Source: Candidatus Omnitrophota bacterium (GTDB taxonomy: Bacteria; Omnitrophota; Gorgyraeia; Duberdicusellales; 4484-171). From it: DNA of 8,327 nt. How positions within the stretch are numbered: the first letter of the stretch is position 1; each line of letters opens with the position of its first letter. The notes beneath the pieces were generated by a model that saw only the letters and a list, made by a program, of their open reading frames with translations, did no database searches and had not been told where the DNA came from. The stretch lies in contig JAMWDA010000066.1 in assembly GCA_023818995.1 (NCBI GenBank), positions 1-8,327 on the forward strand. The letters run 5' to 3'. Position numbers and translations under genes: made by a program. Below are positions 1 through 5,458 of the stretch, piece by piece.

Positions 1-26
1 AAGAAACCCCAAGATTTTTAGTTACC

Positions 27-912
27 ATGAAAGATATTCAAAGATACAAGGTCTTAAAAGACTTGATTGACAAAAAACTCAAAGGCTCGGAGGCTGTTCT
101 TATCTTAAACTTAAGCTATGTAAAACTTTCCTATGAGTCTATAAGGCAGATACTGATCAAGGCAGGCTTATATACACCCAAAAAGAAGAAAATTGTCCAC
201 AGGCGTAGACGCAGGATGCCTAAGGCAGGCATGCTCATCCACATGGACTCTAGCCAGCATCAATGGCTGGAAACTGTCAAAGAACCATGGTGGCTAACTG
301 CGGTAATCGACGATGCTAATAACGAAATCCCTTATGTCCACTTCTTTGCCTCGGATACGCTCTTTAGTAATATGCATGTAATCAGAAAGACTATTGAGAA
401 AAAAGGCGTATTTGTGTGTCTTTATGTAGATAGGGCAAGCTACTTTAAAAGCACCAGACACAGATTGAACGGCCGCTTTCTGAACTGGGTATCAATATGA
501 TCTTTGCTAATTCGCCCCAGGCAAAAGGTAGAATCGAAATAAGGTTTAAACTTTTTCAGGACAGGCTGATCAAAGAGATGCGCCTGGAAGGAATCAAAAA
601 CTACACCAAGCCAATAAATACCTCTTAGAGAAATTCCTGCCCTGGTACAACCAAAAATACACCATTAAGAATTTAGAATCCTGTTATTCGCCTTTGCCTC
701 CTGATAAAAATCTTGACCTTATCTTCTGTGTTAAGAAAGAGCGAAAGGCAGTTGTGGATGTTTGCCTTTTAGAAGATAAACGCATATTTGTATTATATAA
801 AAATAAGGTGATTGCGGAATCTAAACTATCGCCACACAATAAAATTGTTAAAAAAGAACGACAGATAGAACGCTTTTTGGATAAAAGAGAATATCGACTC
901 TGCCCTGTTTAA
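27..912 (+). pseudogene. Broken DDE transposase, ISNCY (IS1202/ISDol1-like) family
   Basis: This is a decayed integrase-core (rve-type) transposase in three reading frames. Frame one (27 to about 455) carries the start of a helix-turn-helix region (EAVLILNLSY), the phrase LSYESIRQILIKAGL, a basic linker, and the first two catalytic aspartates, in HMDSSQHQW (Asp codon 246-248) and LYVDRASYF (429-431). Frame two (about 461-628) carries the conserved ANSPQAKGRIE with the catalytic Glu at 536-538. Frame three (about 601-912) carries the C-terminal part, HQANKYLLEKFLPWYN and PPDKNLDLIFC, ending at TAA 910-912. All three DDE residues survive, but no single frame holds them. Related transposases are usually over 400 residues; the reconstruction here is about 300. 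Part of the DNA-binding region, between LILNLSY and LSYESIR, appears deleted in frame. The second frameshift falls at an A5 run (596-600), where one extra A would restore the family phrase. ATG 27 fits the family N-terminus but has no clear ribosome site; the left end of the element is outside the window. Confidence 0.85.
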
Positions 913-1050
913 AGTTTAACATGTTTGCTTAGTAAAAATTTAACATCTTGACTTAGTAATAACAAGAGATTTTACCATTCTTTTTTAGTTATATATCCAA
1001 CTAATCCATCCTGAATATACATTTCGCCCTAGTGATAATTTTTTTTATTT
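913..1050. other. Gap between the transposase remnant and the 3' end of the larE-like gene
   Basis: Very AT-rich. Apart from the repeat pair at 915-959 I see no gene. It holds a T-run at about 1039-1050 on the + strand and a weak imperfect inverted repeat (TATATCC near 991-998 with GAATATA near 1013-1019) that is too far from the T-run to be a convincing terminator for either converging gene. Confidence 0.5.
915..959. repeat. Two 21-bp imperfect direct repeats at the right end of the IS remnant
   Basis: Positions 915-935 and 939-959 match at 18 of 21 bases with a 24-bp period. Both begin TTTAACAT and end CTTAGTAA; the differences lie in the middle five bases. They start three bases after the transposase stop codon, so they most likely belong to the terminal region of the element, as transposase-binding repeats or part of the terminal inverted repeat. 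A weaker third copy may lie at 971-991 (14 of 21), but this is near what AT-rich sequence gives by chance. The mate end lies to the left; CAAGATTTTTAG at 10-21 resembles the reverse complement of one repeat (CAAGATGTTAAA) and could be its edge. Confidence 0.6.
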
Positions 1051-1872
1051 TTAAATAAAACTATTCCTATTTATTCTTTTACCTGGGGTATATCCTTCCA
1101 AATCTAAAGTAACCAATAGATAGCCTAACTTATGCAAATACTTTGTTATCCTCTTACTGTTATTAACTATGGTAGGAAAATCTTCACTTAAAACTTCAAT
1201 TCTTGCCATTTTTTTATAGTCTCTTACTCTTACCTGTCTGATACCCATAGAAAGTATATAATTTTCTGCTCTATCAATCCTTTTTAAATATTCCCTCTCT
1301 ATCCTTAATCCATAAGGCACTCTTGTAGCTAAACAGGCTAAAGGAGGTTTATCCCACGTATGTAATCCTAAAAATTTAGAAACATAGCGAATTTCCTCTT
1401 TGGTAAATTTAGCTTCAATAAGGGGAGTGCGCACTTTAAACTCTCTGCCCGCTTTAAAACCAGCTCTAAAGTCTGATAAATCGTCGTAATTAGAACCATC
1501 AGATACAAAAGCAAAATTTTTTTCTTTTGCTATTTTTCTTATCTTAGAGAAAACCTCTCGCTTACAGAAATAACATCTTTTTAAAGAATTCCTTAGAAAA
1601 CTTTTGTTTTTTAGTGGTTCTGTTCTCAATATAAGAAAAGGAACTTTTAAATCTTTTGCTATTCTTACAGCATACTTTATTTCCCTTTGAGGGTAAATCT
1701 CTGATTGAACGATAACCGCTAAAACTCTATCTTTTAAAACATCTTGGGAAATTCTTAAAAGAAACGTGCTATCTACCCCTCCTGAGTAAGCTACGATTAG
1801 AGATTGCATATTAAGAATAATCTCTTTTAACTTTTCCAATTTCTCTGCTAAATTTTTAGGCAACTTTACCAT
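1051..1872 (-). CDS. larE: LarE-like ATP-dependent sulfur transferase (PP-loop), three-cysteine type
   Basis: This 273-residue protein is the usual length for the LarE family, cytoplasmic PP-loop pyrophosphatases that adenylate a carboxylate and insert sulfur. In lactate racemase bacteria LarE makes the thioacids of the nickel-pincer nucleotide cofactor. Visible features are the PP-loop SGGVDS at residues 30-35, KRCYFCK with Cys100 and Cys103, SDGSNYDDLSDFRAG at 124-138, the motif PPLACLATRVPYG with Cys180 (equivalent to the sacrificial Cys176 of Lactobacillus plantarum LarE), and a typical C-terminus with LVTLDLEGYTPG. These are the only three cysteines in the protein. The family contains sacrificial one-Cys members and iron-sulfur-cluster members with three cysteines; the pattern here suggests the latter, which is inference. 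The start overlaps the mnmA stop (ATGGTAA), with AAAGAGG at 1877-1883 four bases upstream, so translation is probably coupled. No larA, larB or larC is in view, so the substrate is unknown and may not be the racemase cofactor. Confidence 0.85.
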   Translation of the reverse strand: MVKLPKNLAEKLEKLKEIILNMQSLIVAYSGGVDSTFLLRISQDVLKDRVLAVIVQSEIYPQREIKYAVRIAKDLKVPFLILRTEPLKNKSFLRNSLKRCYFCKREVFSKIRKIAKEKNFAFVSDGSNYDDLSDFRAGFKAGREFKVRTPLIEAKFTKEEIRYVSKFLGLHTWDKPPLACLATRVPYGLRIEREYLKRIDRAENYILSMGIRQVRVRDYKKMARIEVLSEDFPTIVNNSKRITKYLHKLGYLLVTLDLEGYTPGKRINRNSFI

Positions 1873-2918
1873 ATAACCTCTTTAATCATCCCTCCACCTA
1901 ATACCAAATCGTTATCGTATAAAACTAAAGACTGTCCGGGTGTAATTGCCGATTGGTTCTCTTCAAAGAAAACTTTTATCTTGCCTCCTTCGAGATAAAC
2001 TTTACATCTTGCCTCTTTATGTTGATACCTTATCTTAGCGTAAGCTTGGTTAGGTAATTTTTTTACTAAAAGGTTAATATCTTCAGCAACTAAACCTTTA
2101 GCAAAAAGCTCATCTTTTTTACCTACAATTATACGATTAAGTTCTTTATCTATAGAAAGAACGTATAAAGGTTGAGAAAAACTTATACCTAATTTTTCCC
2201 TCTGTCCAATAGTATAAAAAAATATACCTTTATGTTTACCTAAGATATTACCCTTTGTATCTACAATATCACCAGCTTTAATATCAATATGCCGAGAGAT
2301 TAAAAATTTGCGATAATCACCTTGAATAAAACAGATATCCTGACTCTGTGGTTTAGAAATTAATCCTAAATTTATTTCCTTAGCAATCTGAAAAACACGT
2401 TCCTTTGTCAGATTAGCTAAAGGAAAGATAATTGAGTCTAATTTTTCTTTATTAATTGCATAGAGAAAATATGACTGGTCTTTACTTTTGTCCTCTGCTC
2501 TTCTTAGAAAAAATTCGTTTCCCGTTCTCTCTATATTAGCGTAATGACCGGTGGCTAAGAAATCAAATCCTAACTCATCTGCTTTATCTAAGAGCAGATC
2601 AAATTTTAAAAATCTATTACAATCTATACAAGGATTAGGTGTCCTACCATTTAAGTATTCGCCGATAAATTTAGAGATTACCCTTTCTTCTAAATCTCTT
2701 GTAAAGTCTATTACATAATGAGGTATACCAATTCTATCACATACCATTTTAGCATCTTCTATAGGATTTAATCGGCAAATACTCTTCTCCCTATTGGTTT
2801 TATTACCAAGAATCATAGTAATACCTGCTACCTCATAACCTTCCTTTTTCAGTAAATAGGCAGAGACAGAAGAATCCACACCACCACTCATCGCTACTAA
2901 AACTTTCTTTCTATCCAT
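1866..2918 (-). CDS. mnmA: tRNA-specific 2-thiouridylase MnmA
   Basis: MnmA makes the 2-thio group of wobble uridine 34 in tRNAs for Lys, Glu and Gln: it activates the base with ATP and transfers sulfur from a persulfide relay, in the cytoplasm. The protein is 350 residues, full family length. Visible motifs are the PP-loop AMSGGVDSS (9-17), GRTPNPCIDCNRFLKF (91-106) with the catalytic Cys100 (Cys97 is a common extra cysteine), ATGHYANI (122-129), KDQSYFL (146-152), and SQDICFI with the persulfide-forming Cys196. After these come the central domain (HKGIFFYTIGQRE) and the C-terminal beta-barrel with SAITPGQSLVLYDNDLVLGGG. Active-site residues are intact. ATG 2918 is the only reasonable start: an in-frame TAG lies 11 codons upstream and no other ATG, GTG or TTG is in frame between them. 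No Shine-Dalgarno sequence precedes it. It overlaps larE by 7 bases. No cysteine desulfurase is in the window. Confidence 0.96.
   Translation of the reverse strand: MDRKKVLVAMSGGVDSSVSAYLLKKEGYEVAGITMILGNKTNREKSICRLNPIEDAKMVCDRIGIPHYVIDFTRDLEERVISKFIGEYLNGRTPNPCIDCNRFLKFDLLLDKADELGFDFLATGHYANIERTGNEFFLRRAEDKSKDQSYFLYAINKEKLDSIIFPLANLTKERVFQIAKEINLGLISKPQSQDICFIQGDYRKFLISRHIDIKAGDIVDTKGNILGKHKGIFFYTIGQREKLGISFSQPLYVLSIDKELNRIIVGKKDELFAKGLVAEDINLLVKKLPNQAYAKIRYQHKEARCKVYLEGGKIKVFFEENQSAITPGQSLVLYDNDLVLGGGMIKEVIW
1877..1883 (-). promoter_or_regulatory. Ribosome binding site of the larE-like gene, inside mnmA
   Basis: AAAGAGG on the - strand, four bases before the ATG at 1872-1870. It lies in the last codons of mnmA and supports this start, with translational coupling through the ATGGTAA overlap. 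Confidence 0.65.
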
Positions 2919-2933
2919 ATATAAACCAATTAA

Positions 2934-2973
2934 TAAGTAGCCTCTCTTCTACTTAAAAAGCAAAAGAGAGGCT
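2934..2973 (-). terminator. Hairpin region between the envelope unit and mnmA, terminator-like with an alternative fold
   Basis: On the - strand AGCCTCTCTT (2973-2964) pairs perfectly with AAGAGAGGCT (2948-2939): a 10-bp stem with a 15-base loop, starting 33 bases after the stop of the TpsB-like gene. The following bases (ACTTATTAATTGG) are only weakly T-rich, so it is an imperfect intrinsic terminator. A second perfect stem, TAAGTAG (2955-2949) with CTACTTA (2940-2934), 7 bp with an 8-base loop, uses bases of the first stem, so the two cannot form together. The 3' edge is 15 bases from the mnmA ATG, so the region could also act as an attenuator or leader structure. Confidence 0.5.
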
Positions 2974-3006
2974 CTAAAAATCTTTACAAAAGCTGTATTA
3001 AAAGAA

Positions 3007-4791
3007 CTAAAAACTTTTGGTAACTCTATACCACATATGACAGTGACTACCATCCTTAGGCAATTTATGGTCTAATGGCCAACCAATATCAAAACGCATA
3101 GATAGATAGTGATCGGGAATATTAAAAGTGAATCCCAAACCAGCTGATTTTAAACTTTTCCTCTTAACGTCATCGCTCTTTGTGCTTGTATCAGGATCGT
3201 AAGACTCCCCTACTTTTTCTGCTGCTGTTTTAACACTTCTCTTGTAACCTTTGGCATACTCAAAAAAGTTGAAAAACTTTAAATTATCGTAAACTTTAGC
3301 TTTTGAGAAAGGAATTTTAGCTTCCTTAGGAACAAAATAAGCGGGGAAAGAGAATCCTGTCATAATATAGTAACCAGAATCCATGGGCATCTGAGCACGA
3401 GGATAACCGCGGTTATCAATCGTTCCCATATAACCACCAACACTAAAAACATTAACTCCTGTCATTGCCTGTGTGGAATACTGCATCTGTAATTTCAATA
3501 ACATATCTATTCCCCACAAGGGAAGTTTCTGCCTACGAGCAATGGCTAATTTTTGTTTTAAGTACTTACCTCCTGCTCCTCTAACAGATGTGCTATCATC
3601 CTCAGCAGTAGATGCCCCAAACATCCGAGGAATACCTTTTTCTAAATCCTCCGAAATAACCGTTGTCCCATAGTCATCAGCACGAATATAGTCAAACCCC
3701 CATAGAAGAGCACAGAACCTGTCAGCTTTTTGCTTCTCTCCCCGAGCATACCAAGAGATAAACTTCTGCACAAAACCGTAGTTTAAGATTAGCTCACGGT
3801 TAGGCTCACTAAAAACTGTTTGATATAGATAGGTATACCATTTGTAAGCTTTTTTTTCAAAATCCTTTTCCTCATTATCAGAATAGTAGTAATTCTCCCT
3901 CTTAAAAGGCATATAGTAGAGCTCCCATTTCCACGTATTATTAATAGGTAGAAAGTAATCCAAATCGAATAATCTTTGTGCATCAGCTTGACAGAATTGT
4001 GCTTTGATATTTAAAACATCATCGTGCCCAGTAAAGTTATTAAAAACGAATGTATTTTTAAACCTCTTATACAAGATATACTCTGAACCATAATTATCAT
4101 GGTCAAAAACGAAATGTATAGGCAATTTATCCTTTACCGAAAAAGTAATATCTGTATAATCTAAAGTTTCTTTAGGCTCTACCTTAAATGTTACTTTACG
4201 ATCAATGTGTCTATTTGTACGATAAATATTATTCTTTATTCGTTTAAGATTAAATACCTCCCCTTCCTTAACCTCTATCCTATCTCTATATACATCAGAG
4301 GAGAAATAACGATTACCCTCTATATTTACTTTACCTATCCTCCCTTCAAAACACCTTATTCTTAAAATTCCTTTAGACAATTCCGATGGGTCAACGTAAG
4401 CGTAAGAGGTAATATAACCGTTAAGCATATACCAGTCGGTAATTTGATTAGCTAAACGCTGCATCTCTTTTCCTGAAAGATGGCGATTATAAAATGGTCC
4501 TATTATCTCCTTAATATTTTTAGGGGATAGAACACTTAAACCTTCCACTATAATCTCTTTTATATAAACTTTTTCCTCAGGCAGAATAGGCTTAGGCATT
4601 TGAGCTTCTATCTTTTCTTTCATAACTATCTCTATAGGAAGTATTTCCTCTTTAACTTTCTCTTGCATAAGTCTATTCTCTAAAATTTCTGCTTTACCTT
4701 CAGCTTCGTCAGGAGTTTCTCCTAACAAATTCTTTATAAAACAAAAATTTAGAAAAACTATAAATCCTAAAATTGTTATTTTTTTAAACAT
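3007..4791 (-). CDS. TpsB/FhaC-like two-POTRA outer-membrane transporter (ShlB family)
   Basis: TpsB proteins are outer-membrane barrels of the Omp85 superfamily that export large exoproteins or hemolysins in two-partner secretion. This protein has 594 residues. A signal peptide covers about residues 1-24 (FKKITILGFIVFLNF core). A charged helical stretch (about 25-70) resembles the plug helix and linker of FhaC. POTRA 1 (about 75-152) has the family pattern IIVEGLSVLS, YMLNGYITSYAYV and CFEGRIGKVNIEG. POTRA 2 covers about 153-222, and the ShlB-type barrel about 223-594. VGGYMGTIDNRGYPR (451-465) occupies the place of the conserved VRGY/F loop-6 motif, here NRGY. The end has SAGLGFTFNIPD, FDIGWPL and a terminal Phe, as expected for BAM insertion. 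The start is well supported by AAGGAGGT at 4795-4802. It lies 12 bases after the coiled-coil gene, as the last gene of the unit. No TpsA cargo gene is in the window. A general Omp85-like role is the alternative. Confidence 0.8.
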   Translation of the reverse strand: MFKKITILGFIVFLNFCFIKNLLGETPDEAEGKAEILENRLMQEKVKEEILPIEIVMKEKIEAQMPKPILPEEKVYIKEIIVEGLSVLSPKNIKEIIGPFYNRHLSGKEMQRLANQITDWYMLNGYITSYAYVDPSELSKGILRIRCFEGRIGKVNIEGNRYFSSDVYRDRIEVKEGEVFNLKRIKNNIYRTNRHIDRKVTFKVEPKETLDYTDITFSVKDKLPIHFVFDHDNYGSEYILYKRFKNTFVFNNFTGHDDVLNIKAQFCQADAQRLFDLDYFLPINNTWKWELYYMPFKRENYYYSDNEEKDFEKKAYKWYTYLYQTVFSEPNRELILNYGFVQKFISWYARGEKQKADRFCALLWGFDYIRADDYGTTVISEDLEKGIPRMFGASTAEDDSTSVRGAGGKYLKQKLAIARRQKLPLWGIDMLLKLQMQYSTQAMTGVNVFSVGGYMGTIDNRGYPRAQMPMDSGYYIMTGFSFPAYFVPKEAKIPFSKAKVYDNLKFFNFFEYAKGYKRSVKTAAEKVGESYDPDTSTKSDDVKRKSLKSAGLGFTFNIPDHYLSMRFDIGWPLDHKLPKDGSHCHMWYRVTKSF

Positions 4792-4794
4792 ATT

Positions 4795-4802
4795 ACCTCC
4801 TT
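4795..4802 (-). promoter_or_regulatory. Strong ribosome binding site of the TpsB-like gene
   Basis: AAGGAGGT on the - strand, three bases before the ATG at 4791-4789. It lies immediately after the TAG stop (4806-4804) of the preceding gene, which fits an operon with linked translation. Confidence 0.8.
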
Positions 4803-4803
4803 C

Positions 4804-5418
4804 CTACATTGAACTATCTCTATCGTAATTTAACGAATGTGGTGGATTCTGGTATCTTCTTTGTTGCCTATTTAAAAAATTTTGTGCATCCAATTTCTGT
4901 CCTTTAAAAAATTCCTGAAGTTTACTATTCAATTCCTCACCATCTATAGATTTATCTTTTAAAAGATTATCTAAAAATTCCATATCTTCCTTAATTTTTT
5001 TAGCATGGAAATCTTTTAACTCTTGGTAATCCTCATCTATACGTGTAAGCATCCTATCTTTCATCATTTTAGGCATATTAGGGTTTTTATTTAACTGTTT
5101 CTTAATAAATGAACGTTGTTCCTCATACATCTTTTTACGAAAAGCACAGTTCTTATCATACTGTTTAGAAATAAAATCTTTTACTGCTAAAATCTTTTTA
5201 TCTCTAGACATACCTTCTAAAGTTCTCACAAATTCTTTATTCTCCCTCTCAAAATTAGCCAAATAATCTTGCATCTTCTTTTGTTGCCTTTCTTTAAATG
5301 CCTCTGTTTCAGGAGAATTCTGTAATCCCCAACGATAATTTTGCGAAAAAGATTGTCCGATTAATAGCCCTAAAGAGAAAATAAATCCACTTAAGAAAAC
5401 AAAAACTATCTTTTTCAT
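4804..5418 (-). CDS. Secreted, highly charged coiled-coil protein of unknown function (Skp- or Spy/CpxP-like appearance)
   Basis: I do not recognise a specific family. From ATG 5418 the protein has 204 residues: a clear signal peptide (MKKIVFVFLSGFIFSLGLL, likely cleaved near SFS-QN at about 25), then a largely helical, Lys/Glu/Gln-rich body with heptad-like spacing (KERQQKKMQDYLANFERENK, YQELKDFHAKKIKEDMEFL) and an Arg/Asn/Gln-rich tail. It has one cysteine and no lipobox. A second in-frame ATG lies six codons upstream (5436), but AAGGAGGA (5423-5430) sits just before ATG 5418, and the extra residues MGKEDK merely read through that ribosome site, so the shorter start is preferred. The gene lies 40 bases after the large barrel gene and 12 bases before the TpsB-like gene. 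A periplasmic chaperone or stress-type protein for the neighbouring barrels is a reasonable guess from location and shape only. Confidence 0.8.
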   Translation of the reverse strand: MKKIVFVFLSGFIFSLGLLIGQSFSQNYRWGLQNSPETEAFKERQQKKMQDYLANFERENKEFVRTLEGMSRDKKILAVKDFISKQYDKNCAFRKKMYEEQRSFIKKQLNKNPNMPKMMKDRMLTRIDEDYQELKDFHAKKIKEDMEFLDNLLKDKSIDGEELNSKLQEFFKGQKLDAQNFLNRQQRRYQNPPHSLNYDRDSSM

Positions 5419-5422
5419 CTTA

Positions 5423-5430
5423 TCCTCCTT
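5423..5430 (-). promoter_or_regulatory. Ribosome binding site that fixes the start of the coiled-coil gene
   Basis: AAGGAGGA on the - strand, its GGAGG core five bases before ATG 5418. It lies inside the first codons of the longer frame from ATG 5436. A second purine-rich match (AGGAGGG, 5450-5456) is 13 bases before ATG 5436, too far for an efficient site. Confidence 0.75.
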
Positions 5431-5458
5431 CCCCATTAAATATTAAATTCCCTCCTAA

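Noticed and set aside
440..465. Programmed -1 frameshift in the transposase
   Set aside because: The zero-frame codons TAC TTT AAA AGC do not form a slippery heptamer, and related transposases are single-frame genes; loss of bases is more likely.
694..912. Separate small gene starting at TTG 694
   Set aside because: Its sequence continues the C-terminal part of the transposase seen just upstream in the same frame, so it is a fragment of that pseudogene.
972..1022. Tiny - strand frame of 16 codons (MYIQDGLVGYITKKEW)
   Set aside because: Too short, preceded by only a weak purine stretch, not recognised, and located in the gap beside the IS remnant; chance is the simplest explanation.
985..1050. 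Bidirectional terminator between the transposase remnant and the larE-like gene
   Set aside because: The only inverted repeat is weak (about 7 bp with a mismatch), and the T-run lies about 20 bases away from it.
3473..3673. Open frame of 66 codons on the + strand
   Set aside because: It lies antisense inside the barrel part of the TpsB-like gene, has no ribosome site and no recognisable sequence; the - strand gene explains the region.
3789..3983. Open frame of 64 codons on the - strand in another phase
   Set aside because: Wholly inside the TpsB-like gene, with no family likeness and no ribosome site.
5434..5436. Upstream ATG as start of the coiled-coil protein
   Set aside because: It would place the strong Shine-Dalgarno sequence inside the coding region, and its own nearest purine-rich site is 13 bases away; ATG 5418 gives a clean signal peptide.
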